Shown here piece by piece: positions 41,863 to 54,374 of a stretch of DNA of 64,000 nucleotides (position 1 is its first letter; each line of letters opens with the position of its first letter). Made by a program: the position numbers and the translations under genes. Below the pieces are notes generated by a model. It saw nothing but the letters and a program-made list of their open reading frames with translations, was not told the origin of the DNA and ran no database searches. The DNA is taken from NCBI GenBank assembly GCA_917880885.1, contig OU862928.1:6653721-6717720 (forward strand), in the 5' to 3' direction. This stretch comes from Limnephilus marmoratus (lineage: Eukaryota; Arthropoda; Insecta; Trichoptera; Limnephilidae).

Positions 41863-44800
41863 ACAAATTTTGGAATGTTACTTTATTTTATGTAATTTCC
41901 ACCCACCGACACAACTACGAACTTGAAATTAATTAATTTTGGATTCTTACTAAGAATCATGGTCTGTATACGAATCAGCAAAAAAATCTTCAAAAAAATA
42001 ATTTTTAAAATACTGTTCGTTTTAACACTTGGGGTCGGTCATTTTATCACTGGAGTCGGTAATAACTTCGGCCCTACGTCACCGAACCGACCGAAATTTT
42101 GGATTCTTACTAAAAATCTTAGTCTGTATACGAACCAATAAAATAATGAGCCTAAAGAAGAATTCAAAAATAAATCTTCGTTTTAACACTAGGGGTCGGT
42201 CGTTTTAGCACTTGGGGTCGTTCGTTTTTAGTGCTAAAATGACCGAACCAAGTGTTAAAACGATGAATCTTTTTAAAATTCTTCTTGTGGCTGATTTTTT
42301 ATTGATTCGTGTACAAACCATGATTCTTAGTAAGAATCCAACATTTAAGTCAGCTCGGTGCCATAGGGTCTAAAATTAGACCGAGACAAGTAACATTACA
42401 AAGCGCTCGCAAAACAAAGGTTTTTTTTTATTATTCTTTTCAAAGATTTTATATATTGATTCGCGTACAGACCATGATTCTTAATGTCTAAGTTATGACC
42501 GACCACAAGTGTTGTTACAAAGAGCCCGCTAAACGTGATTTTTTATAAAATTTCTTTGGAAAGATTTTTTATGCTTATTCGCGTAAGGACAATGATTGTT
42601 AGTAAGAATCTAAAATTTCTACTTGATCGGTGCCATAGGGCCGAAGTTATCAGCGAACCCAAGTGTTTAAAAGTCCGGCTCCAAGTGCTAAAATGACTGG
42701 TCCCAAGTGTTACAATGATGATTTTAATTTTAAATTCTTCTTGTGGCTGATTATTTGATAGAATCGTGTACAGACCATGATTCTTAGTAAGATTCCAAAA
42801 TTTCAGCGGGATCCATGCCCACAAGGGCGAAGTAATGACCGGACCCAAGTGTAAAAAGGAACGACCCCAAGTGCTAAAACGACCAACCACAAGTGTTAAA
42901 ACGATAATTTTTATTTTCATTCTTCTCGTGGCGGATTTTTTGATAGATTCGTGTTCAGGCCATGATTCCTTGTAAGAATCCAAAATTTCAGTTGGTTTGA
43001 TGCCATTAGGCACCGAATGTTATGACCGAACCCAAGTGTTTAAACGAAAGACCCCAAGAGCTAAAACGACCGACCCCAAGTGTTAAAACTGATGATTTTT
43101 CTTTTAAATTCTTTTTGTTGCAGATTTTATTATTGATACATGATTCTAAAGGTCAAAGTTATGACCGAACCCAAGTGCTTAAAAGACCGACCCCAAGTGT
43201 TAAAACGACGATTATTATTTTAAATTTTTCTAGTGGCTGATTTTTTTGATTCGTGTGCAGACCCTGATTCTTACGGTCTAAGTCATGACCGACCACAAGT
43301 GTTGTTACAAAGCAACCGTAAAACGAAGATTTGTTTTAAAATTATCCTTTGGAAAGATTTTTAATATTGATTCGGACAATGATTCTAACTTCTTACTTGG
43401 TTACTTATCCAAAATTTCTTCCGGATCGTTGCCATAGGGCCGAAGTTATCATCGAACCCAAGTTTCTAAAAGACAGACTCCCAGTGCTAAACCGCCCGAC
43501 CCCAAGTGTTAAAACAAGGTGTTTTTTTTTTATTCTTCTGGTAGCTGTTTTTTGATAGATTCGTGTACAGACCATAATTCTTTAAGAATCCAAAATTTCA
43601 GTCGGTTTGGTGCTATGGGGCCAAAGTTATGACCGAACCCAAGTGCTAAAACGACCGACGCCAATTGTTAAAATGATTTTTTTTTTAATTCTTCTTGTGG
43701 CTGGTTTTTTTTTTTGACAGAAATCAGTGCAAATCACGATTCTTTATGACCGACCACAAGTGTTAAAGCGCCCGTAAAGCGATGAAATTTTTTAAAATTA
43801 TTCTTTGGAAAGATTTTTTATATTTATTCGCGTACGGACTATGATTCTTAGTAAGGATGCAAAATTTCAGCCGGACCGGTGCTATAGGGCCGAAGTTACC
43901 ACCGAACCCAAGTATTTAAAAGACCGACCCAAGTGCTATAACGATGATTTTTATTTGAAATTCTTCTTGCGGCTGATTGCTTGATAGATTCGTGTACAGA
44001 CCATGATTATTAGTAAGAATCCAAAATTTAAGCTGGATCCGTGCAATAGGGCAGAACTAATGACCGAATCCAAGTGCCAAAACGACCGACCTCAAGTGCT
44101 AAAATTATGATTTTATTAAAATTCTTTTTGTGCCAGATTTTTTGATGGATTCGTGAACAGACCATAATTCTTAGTAAGAATCTAAAATTTCAGTGATCAA
44201 GTTTCTTAGTAAGAATCCAAAATTTCAGCTGGATCCGTGCTATAGGGCCGAACTAATGACCGAATCCAAGTGCCAAAACGACCGACCTCAAGTGCTAAAA
44301 TGATGATTTTTTAAAATTCTTTTTGTGGCTGATTTTTTTTTAATGGATTCGTGTACAGACCACGATTCTTAGTAAGAATCTAAAATTTCAGTGACCAAGA
44401 TTCTCAGTAAGAAACCAAAATTTTAGCCGGATCCGTGCTACAGGGCCGAAGTAATGACCGAATCCAAGTATAAAAACGTACCACCCCAAGTGCTAAAATG
44501 ATGCCTTTTTTTTTATTCTTCTTTCGGCTGATTTTTTTATAGATTTCGTGTACCGAACCATGATTCTTAGTAAGAATCCAAAATTTCACCTGGATTGGTG
44601 CTATAGGGCCGAAGTTACCACCGAACCCAAGTGTTTAAAAGACCGACCCCAAGTGCTTAAACGATGATTTTTATTTGAAATTCTTCTTGCGGCTGATTGC
44701 TTGATAGATTCGCGTACAGACCATGATTCTTAATAAGAATCCAAAATTGCTGGATCCGAGCTATAAGGCGAAAGTAATGACCGACCCCAAGTGTAAAAAC

Positions 44801-45253
44801 GAACGACCCCAAGTGCTAAAACGACCGACCCCAAGTGCTAAAATGACGATTTTTTTAATTCTTCTTGCGGCTGATGTTTTTATTACTGGTGTAGACCATG
44901 ACTCCTAGTAAGAATCCAAAATTTCAGCCGGACCCGTGCCATAGAACCCGAGTGCATAATCGACCGACCTTAAGTGAATAACGAAAATTTTTTTGAATTC
45001 TTGTTGTGGCTGATTTTTTGACTGATTCGAGTACGGACCATGAGTTTTAGCCGAAGAAATGTCTGAACTCAAGTGAAAAAACCATCGACCCCAGGTGCTA
45101 AAACGAACGACCCCAAAGTGTTAGAGCGATGATTTTTTTTATAATTTCCTGTTGCGGCTGATTTTTTGATAGATTAATAGGCAGACCATAAATCTTATTA
45201 AGATTTAAAAATTTCAGTCGGTTCGGTGGCATAGGGCCGAAGTTACAACCGAG

Positions 45254-45478
45254 CCCAACCCGGGTTCATGGGGTGAGGTTTGTCTATGTCTTGAAGGCGG
45301 ATGACCAGGACACACTGAACCCCAGATTCCTACCCACCCCTTAAACCTGTTTCCTTCCCAGAACTCTATATCCTTCTTTTCTTTAAACAAACCCCTCCAC
45401 ACAGCATCTCCGAAGATGACGTAGGCCCTGAAGGAATTTTTTTTTCTCAGGGCCTCCTGTGTGGAGCTCACGTAAAAT
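45254..45478 (+). mobile_element. SINE-B inserted in the satellite
   Basis: Sense SINE-B from CCCGGGTTCATGGGGTGAGG to GGGCCTCCTGTGTGGAGCTC and poly(A)-like tail, 5' truncated. It interrupts a monomer at ACCGAGCCCAA^AGTGCTAAAACG, so it is younger than the array. Confidence 0.8.
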
Positions 45479-46774
45479 AAAGTGCTAAAACGACCGACCC
45501 CAAGTGTAAAAACGATGATTTTTTTTAAATTCTTCTTGTGGCTGATTTATTTATTGGTTCGTGTGCAGACCATGATTCTTAGTAAGAATCCAAAATTTCA
45601 GCCAGATCGGTGTATTGGGGTCTAAGGTTTGACCGACCACAAGTTTTAAAGCGCCCGTAAAACGATAATTTTTTAAAAATTATTCTTTGGAAAGATTTTT
45701 TATACTGATTTGCGTACAGACCACGATTTTTAGTAAGATTCCAAACTCCGAAGTTATCAGCGAAACCAAGTATTTAAAAGACCGACTTCAAGTGATAAAA
45801 TGTTAATTTTAATTTTGAAATCTTCTTGTGGCTGTTTTTTAATAGATTCGTATACAGACCATGATTCTGAATCAAAATTTTAGCCGAAGTAGTGATCGAA
45901 CCCAAGTGTAAAAATGAACGACCCCAAGAGCTAAAATGACCCGACCCCAAGTGATAAAACGATGATTTTTCTTGCGGCTATTTTTTCGATGGAATCGGGT
46001 AAAGACGTTGATTCTTAGTAAGAATCTAAAATTTCAGTGACCAAGATTCTCAGTAAGAATCCAAAATTTCAGCCGGATCCGTGCAATAGGGCCAAAGTAA
46101 TGACCGAACCCAAGTGTAAAAACGTACGACCCCAAGTGTTAAAACTATGATTTTTTTTTTAATTCTTCTTTCGGCTGATTTTTTTTATAGATTGGCGCTA
46201 TAAGGCCGAAGTTACCACCGAACCCAAGTGTTTAAAAGACTAAACACAAATGCCAAAACTATGATTTTCATTTAAAATTCTTCTTGCAGCTGATTGCTCT
46301 ATAGATTCGTGTGAAGACCATGATTCTTAGTAAGAATTCAATTTTTTTGCCGGATCCGAGCCATAGGGCCCAAGTATTGATCGAACACAAAAGAAAAACG
46401 AACAACCCCAAGTGCTAAGACGATTATTTTTTTATTTCATCTGGCGGCTGATTTTTGGATAGATTTCATGTACGGACCACCATTCTTAGTAAGAATCCAA
46501 AATTTCAGCCAGATCGGTGCTATAGGGCCGAAGTTAGCACCAAACCCAAGTGTTTAAAAGACCGACCTCAAGGGCGAAAACGATAATTTATTTTAAATTC
46601 TTCTTTCAGCTGATTTTTTTTATAGATTTCGTCTACAGACCACGATTCTTAGTAAGAATCCAAAATTTCAGCCAGATCGGTGCTATAGGGCCGAAGTAAC
46701 CACTGAACCCAAGTGTTTAAAAGACCGACCCCAAGTGCTAAAACAATCATTTTTATTTGAAATTCTTCTTGCGG

Positions 46775-48516
46775 CTGAATTATTATTTATTTTTTATTTA
46801 TTTATAACTTCTCACCATAAATTCTTATTTTTTTATTTTTACATACAAAAAAATTAACCTCACTAGGACTAGGCCTGTGTTGAGGTTAACAATTATAAAT
46901 TTGACTGATTTTACACACACAAAATACTAAAATACACCACATTTAAAACACTAAAATATTATAATAATGTAAGAAATAAAAATATCATATTAGTGACCAG
47001 ATGGGTAATTTAAGTATGATTTGTAACAATATAGACTGTAAATAAATCTTTAATTACTAAACCCACCAAGAAACAAAGCTAGTTCAAAACTCCAATTTTG
47101 GCAAATGGAACTCAAATAAAATCTTTTTATTTAGATAAAAGCTTATTATTAAAAAAACAAATATTATTAAAAAACAAATCTTATTAAAAACAAATCTTAT
47201 TAATTAAAAATTGAAACCTTATTATTTAAAAAGGACAAGGACGAAAAAATAGTAGGTATGCCAATCCTCTGTTAACACAAATATCTTCACATTCTTTTTA
47301 AATTTAGCTAATGAATTTGAAGATTTAATGTAGTCTGGCAAAATATTAAACATAATTTGAGCTTGGTATAAATAGTTTCTTTGGCCAAAAGATGTTTTAG
47401 TATGTATTGCCATAAAGTTCATTGTTGAGCCAATTCTAGTGGTATGGATTTGTTGGGTTCTTTCTGCAGATTTAGTATTGATAAAAAATCTACAAATTAT
47501 TTTAGTAATGTACAGCTGTTTTATACACATAACATTAGATTCCTTGTAAAGTAATTTAGATGGATAACGAATTTTTTTTTGTACATGACTTTAAGAATTA
47601 ATTTGTGAGCAATATTTAGTGGTTCTACATTGGACTTTAGACTGGATCCCCAGCATACTATATTGTAAGAAAGTCGAGATTGGACTAAGGCATAATAGAC
47701 AGATTTTAATTTCTCTTTATCCAATATATGACGAAGTTCTTCATAAATATAGGTAAGTCTTCTGATATTTTTTGTTAACATGTCAATATGGTCATTCCAT
47801 CTCAAATATTTATCAATATTTACACCTAGGTACCTTATACAGTCTACTCTTTCTAAAAGGTGGCAATTACAATTACAATTTTGCAGATAATTGTGTATAT
47901 GAGTGTTGGAAGGCTGACTTTTTGATATTTAAACTAGACTTTTTTAAAAGTTACATATTTTGTTTTTGATGTATTCAAAGTTAAGATGTTATTATTTAAC
48001 CAACTCTTTACTATTCTTAATCCTGGATCACATTTGTCAAAAGCATCTTTCCAATTTTTACCCTGAAATATTACAGCAGTGTCGTCTGCGAAATTAACAA
48101 TGTTACCTGGAATATCTAAATTACACAAATCATTAATGTAGATTAAAAACAATATTGGTCCAAGTACACTACCTTGTGGAACCCCAAAAGAGATTTGTTT
48201 GCTTGTGCTTAAATTATCATTTATCTCTACTTGTTGTGTTCTATTGCTAGGATAGGATTTGAACCAACTTAATGCTGTACATTGAATGCCAAGAGAAGAT
48301 AATTTTTTGAGGAGTAATCCGTGGGAAACCGTGTCAAATGCCTTTGATAGATCTAAGAACACAGCTAAGGCTTTGTTTCCATAATCCAGGGTACTATTAC
48401 TTTCGACAATTCCTTCAACACTGCATCACTCGTTCCTTTATTTTCTCTGAAACCAAAGTAATTGCTAGAGAGTCATTTATTTGTTTCTAAGAATGATACC
48501 AATCTCTCTATTACTC
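46775..48516 (-). pseudogene. Jockey-group LINE, 5'-truncated, inserted in the satellite
   Basis: Minus strand from 48362: FLDLSKAFDTVSHGLLLKKL (motif A), FGVPQGSVLGPILFLIYINDL (motif B) and NIVNFADDTAVIFQG (motif C, catalytic FADD) at 48362-48030. After frame breaks come RWNDHIDMLTKNIRRLTYI (47805), LKSVYYALVQSRLSYNIVCWG, and RIGSTMNFMAIHTKTSFGQRNYLY (47430). Unlike most LINE fragments here it keeps part of the polymerase core. The 3' end is (AAAT)n-like against satellite GGCTGA. A different family from 55051-57906. Bordering monomers continue on both sides. Confidence 0.85.
46854..46889 (-). other. 3' UTR stem-loop of the LINE
   Basis: TTAACCTCA and TGAGGTTAA form a 9-bp stem around an 18-nt loop, about 80 nt from the 3' tail. 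An equivalent hairpin occurs near the tail of the LINE at 53551-57960. May be recognised by the LINE reverse transcriptase (inference). Confidence 0.45.
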
Positions 48517-50241
48517 TCGATTGCTCTATAGATTCGTGTGAAGACCATGATTCTTAGTTAGAATCCAAATTTTTTGCCGGATCCGAGTCATAGGGCCCAA
48601 GTATTGATCGTACACAAGAGAAAAACAAACAACCCCAAGTGCTAAGACGATTATTTTTTTATTTCATCTGGCGGCTGATTTTTGGATAGATTTCATATAC
48701 GGACCATCATTCTTAGTAAGAATCGAAAATTTCAGCCAGATCGATGCGATAGGACCGAAGTTAGCACCGAACCCAAGTGTGTAAAAGACCGACCTCAAGG
48801 GCGAAAACGATAAATTTTTTTTATTCTTCTTTCGGCTGATTTTTTTTATAGATTTCGTATACAGACCACGATTCTTAGTAAGAATTCAAAATTTCAGCCA
48901 GTTCGGTGCTAGAGGGCCGAAGTAACCACCGAACCCAAGTGTTTCAAAGACCGACCCCAAGTGTTAAAACAATGATTTTTATTTGAAATTCTTCTTGCGG
49001 CTAATTGCTTGATAGATTCGTGTGCAGACCATAATTCTTAGTAAGAATCCAAATATTTTGCCGGATCCGAGCCATAGGGCTCAAGTTTTGAACGAACACA
49101 AGAGAAAAACGAACGACCCCAAGTGCTAAAATGATGATGATTTTTTAAATTCTTCTTGCGGCTGATTTTTTAATAGATTTCGTGTACAGACCATTATTCT
49201 TAGTAAGAGTCCAAAATTTCAGCCGGATCGGCGCTATAGGGCCGAACCCAAGTGTTTAAAAGACTGACCCCAAATGCCAAAACGATGATTTTTATTTAAA
49301 ATTCTTCTTGATGCTGATTGCTTGATAGATTCGTGTACAGACCATGATTCTTAGAAAGAATCCAAATTGATTCTTAGAAAGAGCCATAGGGCCCAAGTAT
49401 TGATCAAACACAAGAGAAAAACAAACGACCCCAAGTGCTAAAACGATGATATTTTTTTTCTTCTTGAATTGGCGGCTGATTTTTGGATAAATTTTGTGTA
49501 CAAACCATGTTTCTTAGTAAGAATCCAAAAGTTCAGGCAGATCGGCGCTATAGGGCTGAAGTTTGTACCGATTCCAAATGTTTAAAAGACCGACCCCTAG
49601 TGTTAAAACGATGTTTTTTTATTCTCCTTGTGGCTGATTTTTTTGATAGATTCGTGTGCAGACCATGATTCTTGGTAAGCATCCAAAATTTCAGCCGGAA
49701 CCGTGCCATAGTGCCGAAGTTATGACCAAGTGTAAAAACGAACGACCCCAAGCTTTAAAACGTTGATTTTTTATTATTTCTTGTTGTGGTAGATTTTTTG
49801 ATAGATTAATGCACACACCATGATTAATTCTTCGAACTTAGAACTTCGGCCTAATGGCACTGAACCGACTGATATTTTGGATTCTTACTAAGAATCATGG
49901 TCTGTACACAAATCATTAAAAAAATCGGCCACAAGAAAAATTTTAAAATAAATCATTGTTTAACTCTTGGCGTCGCATCGGTCATGATCTGTACCCAAAT
50001 CAATCAAAGAATCAGCCACAAGAAAATTTAAAAAAATATTATCGCTTTAGCAATTGGGGTCGGTCGTTTTAATACTTGGGGTCGGTCATAACTTCGGCCC
50101 TTTTTCACCGAACCGCCTGAAATTTTGGATTCTTACTAAGAATCTAATCTTACTCAATCTTACTCAGTTTGTACACGAATCAATAAAAAAAAATTTCAAA
50201 AGAATACAGTCTTTAAAAAAATCATCGCTTTACCGGTGCTC

Positions 50242-51175
50242 TGTGAGGGAGCGGGCCGGATCGGTAGAGACGGGTTGCGAAATAAAAGTCGTCAGTCGGT
50301 GTCATTATACCAGTCGAGTCAGTCTTTATTGTTGCGCTACGTAGCGAGGTCGAAGCGGAGCGGAGTAACAGTGGTGCCGTTAGTGTTGCTGCTGCGTGAT
50401 GAGTGAGAAGAAGGTCAGGAGACTACGGCGGTGAAGATCATAGGTCTTCAGGGAGCCGGCGTGTTGCTCTACACCATGGCGGTGTAGAAGTGACCTTGGT
50501 CCAGGCGGTCGATCACCGTCGTGTTGACGGGATATGGCAGCTGTGTGTCCTTTGAGTCGGAGCACACACGTGACGCAGGAAGGAACCTTGAGAGGCGATG
50601 AGGATGATCTCTGGCAGCCGAACGCGGTGGGTTCGAAGGCCAGAGAGCGGGTTGAGTCCCAAGCAGAAAGCACGGCGGAAAACATGTCGAGGCGCGAACG
50701 GGCCGGACAGCGGATGGTGGTTGGAATAGGAATCCTCGAAGGTATTGAAGATGTTCCTGGAGTCGCACTGGACAAATGTTATTCACTGCTGTTGACTGCG
50801 CGGACAAGTGCCCCGCGCAGGCACGTACTTGGTCGCGGCACTGGTCGGACTGTTACTTACTCGACCTATGAATGGAGAGACTGACTGGAGCGGATGAGCG
50901 GACCGGCTGCTTATATACTCGCGCGATCGGCAGAGTAGCTGGCTAGCGCGCCAGGTAATGTTGGGTGAATTCACGCAAAGCTGAGAAATCGTTCGAACCT
51001 TCTGTGGGCATTTGTATGGTACAGCCACACGTTCTAGGCCTTTCGCGTAAGTGGCGGAATTATTATTTACGAGGCGGCCGGTGATAGTAACTGACTGTAG
51101 GTACTCGTAGTGTGTTTCCAGCGCGTTTGGTGGAGTCCAGTGGCGGCGCAATGAATTCGGCAAAAGTGGCCAACA
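50242..51175 (-). mobile_element. Solo LTR of an LTR retrotransposon
   Basis: GC-rich 934-bp block with TG...CA ends (TGTGAGGGAGCGGGCC ... GTGGCCAACA) set in AT-rich satellite. On the minus strand it has a TATA box TATATAAGCAGCC (50911-50917) and an AATAAA signal (50325-50330) in the right order for U3-R-U5. Satellite sequence flanks both sides, so no internal gag-pol remains. A clear 4-6-bp TSD was not found (CTC is shared). Proteins predicted across it are not real. Confidence 0.6.
50905..50920 (-). promoter_or_regulatory. TATA box of the solo LTR
   Basis: Minus-strand GAGTATATAAGCAGCC, about 260 bp from the putative U3 end; fits a Pol II retrotransposon promoter. Confidence 0.5.
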
Positions 51176-51415
51176 CTCGGCCATAACTTCGGTTGTCGGA
51201 ACGATTCAGACAAGCGATAAAGTAGGTGCTAAAATAATTTTATTTATTAATAATTATATTTTTGAAATGTGTATTTCTGTTGTTAAAATTTTTGTTAGAG
51301 TTTTTCATTTTTTAAGTTTACTAACAGTGTTAATTCGTGGAAACTTGGATTTCTATTCGTGTTTTGAATCCTGACGCAAATATTATTTTAATAAATACTT
51401 ACTGTCAACTTTTTA

Positions 51416-51830
51416 CATTAGCTCCACACAGGAGACCCAGAAAAAATAATTTCAATCTCAGCATATGTCCTCTTAGGGAATTTTGTGTGGAGTATCGTTT
51501 TAATGAAAGGAAGGAGAGGAAATTCTTGGAAGAGGTAGAGGTGGGATGAGGAGTGGGTTGGAATCTGAGGGTCAATGTGTACACGTTGTACATTGACAGA
51601 CGTCAATCACTCCTACTGCGGTACATGGCGATGGGTCGAAAGAGTCCGGCTGGAGAGTTCAAAAGGCTTGCCTTAACCAGTCTCTGCAATCGCATCCACT
51701 GCCAAGACCCGGCAACCCCATGAACCCGGGCATCTCAGCTACGTCACGAAATTTAGCGAACACCTAAGGTAGAGATATTCTATCTCTCTCCGCTCCTCAT
51801 TCCCACCTCCCAAATTGAAAACAAAAACAA
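51416..51830 (-). mobile_element. SINE-B, full length
   Basis: Antisense from CATTAGCTCCACACAGGAGAC through TTTGTGTGGAG, the long internal block (ACTGCGGTACATGGCGATGG, GAGAGTTCAAAAGGC) and CATGAACCCGGGCATC to CCCACCTCCCAAATTGAAAAC. Confidence 0.65.
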
Positions 51831-52309
51831 AAAAAAAATTACATTTATATCCCGTAATTTTGCATAGGGCTGCGCCAATGTATTAAATAATTTAATATCC
51901 GTAACACTTATTACTTGTAATCTAAACACCGCTAAACCGTTAATAGTTAAACTTCCTCTAACTCGTGTTTTACTGATGGTTTAACCGGCTGACTTAACAC
52001 CGTAAACCACATATCATCTCAACACATGTTATTAAACCAGCTGGGAGTTCCCGGAATTGGCTGGGGGTAATGTTAGCGATGCACTATTAATGCAGTTTTT
52101 CACTTAACACTTCCATGAATAAGGCTTGTTGCGGTTATGGACTCATATGGGGTTAGAGTAACTTACTGGGAGAAACTATATCCTACTCTATGAAGATTGT
52201 ATCGGATAGCAGAGGCGTATTACCTCAAATTTTATAGTTCAAATAATTGTATATCTGATACGTTTTAAGATTTTCACGGCCAAAAGTATTTTCGTTGTTT
52301 GTTTTTGGG
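51831..52309. other. No gene recognised
   Basis: No ORF, tRNA or repeat match that I can support. Confidence 0.45.
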
Positions 52310-52460
52310 TTGATATGTCGTGTTGCGCTACCTCCTTCTTTAGCCAACGTTTCGGACAGCGTTGCAGTGTCCATCATCGGGGCAGATCCGGTAGATGTGT
52401 AATTTTTAGTGGTAAAATGTGTGCTTATTTACTTAGAAGCGATACCATGTCGCCAGCTCG
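52310..52460 (-). repeat. Family E hammerhead-like repeat
   Basis: Reverse copy of 20985-21180. On the minus strand CTGCC, CCGATGA (U4 mutated), stem II GGACActgcaacgcTGTCC (five perfect pairs), GAAACGTT and GGC lie in hammerhead order; stem I would be GGC/GCC. Confidence 0.45.
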
Positions 52461-52864
52461 GGAGGAATGCAGATCCGGGCACAGCTTTTTTTTGGCAAAA
52501 AACCATGTTTTCAGCGCGTTTTAAGTTGAGAACATTAATCTAGAAGGTGAAAAAAAGTGCGGAAAGCATTAAAAAAAAATTGAATAAGTAATTAATTTTC
52601 AATTAGGTTAAGTAAAATTTCACTTCACAAACCGATTCTGTCAGTACGCCCGCCATTTTATAAATAAACCAGTAATACTTACCTAAGAAAAGAAAGTTAG
52701 AGTTGCCAACTCCCAAAAATATTTATCCCTAAACTAAACTACTTGAAATTACTTGAAAATACCCCTAAAAATATTTTATTGGTAAAAATAATTAATAATA
52801 ATGAATAAATAATGAGCTGTAATGTTTTTTAATAATCTTTATTTATAAATTATTTAAAACATCA

Positions 52865-53065
52865 AATACGCTAGGTTTGTGATTCAAAAGAAAGTTCCCC
52901 TTTATAACGCCTACTCGCGTCACCCAAAAAAACATCCCAGTTTTCAAGTAGTTTAGCGGCTACGCTAGGTTTGTGTAACATGGTTTGTGATAGAAAAAAA
53001 GTGCCCCCTTCGTAGCGCCTACTCGCGTCACGGCAAAAAAACATCCCAGTAATCTCTTACAGACG
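52865..53065. repeat. Two-copy direct repeat, about 105 bp
   Basis: TACGCTAGGTTTGTG ... CGCCTACTCGCGTCAC ... AAAAAAACATCCCAGT occurs twice in succession. The surrounding 52461-53440 has no other recognisable feature. Confidence 0.8.
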
Positions 53066-53455
53066 CATAGCTGCAACTGCAAATAAAAAAAAAACAAAAA
53101 ATGCGATGTATACTAAAGCGCCGTTTACACGCAATTTGTCTCCATTCCAGTACCTACGCGCCTTATTATTTATCCCCTACAATCGTATCTAGGCTGTTGC
53201 TTTTATCAAGTCAGGGATACCAACTTACCAACAAATTAGTGTCAAATGGCGGACAGTATCGGTTCATGAAGTGACATATTATTGATACTTTAAACAGCTG
53301 TATCTCCCTCAATTTTGCCGATCGCACCTTAATATTTTTTTTATTCAACTTCTCCACACTTTTCTCATCTAGAAAGTGCCTTTTTATTAAATTTCCAAAC
53401 TGTGCACGGATCTGCATTTCAACCGCCAGCTCTACTACAGTCACCGGTACAAAAT

Positions 53456-53550
53456 AACCGTGACGGGACTTGAACCGTGTCCTTCTGATTGCCGGTCAAG
53501 TGCTCTACCACTGAGCTATGCCGGCTTATCTAATACCCGCCAAATAATTT
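53456..53550 (-). mobile_element. SINE-C, tRNA-like head
   Basis: Minus strand: AAATTATTTGGCGGGTATTAG, ATAAGCCGGCATAGCTCAGTGGTAGAGC-type box A, CCGGCAATCAGAAGGACACGG, GGTTCAAGTCC-type box B, CACGG. No 3' acceptor partner, so not a tRNA gene. The same leader (AATTATTTGGCGGGTRTTAG) occurs in the opposite-facing copy at 58184. Confidence 0.65.
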
Positions 53551-54374
53551 AATATTTATTTATTTATTTATTTATTTGTTTGTTTATTTAGTACAAGATT
53601 ATACATGTATATACATAATTCATTAATTTTTTTTGACTGCCCAACTAGGAGTATTCCCGTTTTAGGACAGTCGAATTATTATGGGTAAAATGGAACATGA
53701 TTTGTATTTGTACAAAAAAGAAAGAAAATTGATGAAATAAAAAGAACAAAAAGAATATAAAATAAAATAAAAAAGTTTAAAACCTAGTAAGTGTTATTTG
53801 TTTAGCATAGTTATTAAAATAATATAAATTTAAAAAAGAAAAGGTAAATAGGTACATGTATGTAACTAATAGAAATTGAGAGGGTTAAAACATTTAGGTA
53901 ACTTTTGTATGCATTGCATATTATAGTCCTACATACATGTGTTGTAGAAAAAAAGAAAGAAAAGGAGAAGAGAAAGAATAAAATTAAAATTAAATAACCA
54001 ATTAAAACATATAATAGCCGTCGGTTGTTTAGTATGGTTGTTGAAAAGATAATAAAAATAAATAAAAGTCATATATGTGTGTACTTAAAAGCAAATGATT
54101 AAAATATAAGGTGGTAACTGGTGTTTGCCTTTCATATTATAATCCTACGTTCACATTTTATATAGTGAGAACAGAAAAAATATAGTAAAATAAAATAAAC
54201 AATTAATACCTAATTATTACTGTTGTTTGCTTAGCACAGTTATTAAAATAAAAGGTATATATATGTACTTAAAACTGGTGTTTACATTGCTTATTGATAA
54301 GCCCACATATATATGTACATATTTTGTATAAATATTAATATAAAAGAGAGGAGATATAAAGAATAAAATAAAAT
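53551..54374 (-). other. 3' UTR of the Jockey-group LINE, with internal repeats
   Basis: Downstream of the stop at 55051. Three diverged units of about 200-230 bp (53781, 54009, 54209) share 'tgttgtttgcttagcacagttattaaaataa'; a fourth starts near 54914. A stem-loop GACTGTCC...GGGCAGTC lies at 53635-53672 and the tail is (AATA)n at 53553-53580. An RTE interrupts it at 54375-54905. Confidence 0.6.

Larger units (their letters stand above)
41905..51240. repeat. Satellite array of about 163-bp monomers, ends inverted
   Basis: The monomer runs GATTCTTAGTAAGAATCC, AAAATTTCAGCCGGAT, 'ggtgctatagggccgaagt', ACCGAACCCAAGTGTT, GACCGACCCCAAGTGCTAAAACGATGAT, CTTCTTGYGGCTGATTTTTTG and ATAGATTCGTGTACAGACCA; spacing measured at 163 bp at 44562-44725 and 46482-46645. 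About 35-40 monomers. 41905-42225 and 49820-50236 (plus 51176-51240) are in the opposite orientation to the centre. Interrupted by SINE-B (45254-45478), a LINE (46775-48516) and a solo LTR (50242-51175). No protein is encoded; ORFs here are noise. Confidence 0.88.

Noticed and set aside
42543..43013. 156-aa ORF in the satellite
   Set aside because: Made of repeated monomer translation with no conserved frame between monomers.
41905..50236. CRISPR array
   Set aside because: The whole 163-bp monomer is repeated with no unique spacers, and the context is animal nuclear DNA.
50380..51184. Several 100-130 aa ORFs on both strands
   Set aside because: They lie in a GC-rich LTR with TATA and polyadenylation signals; overlapping frames without domains are expected in such DNA.
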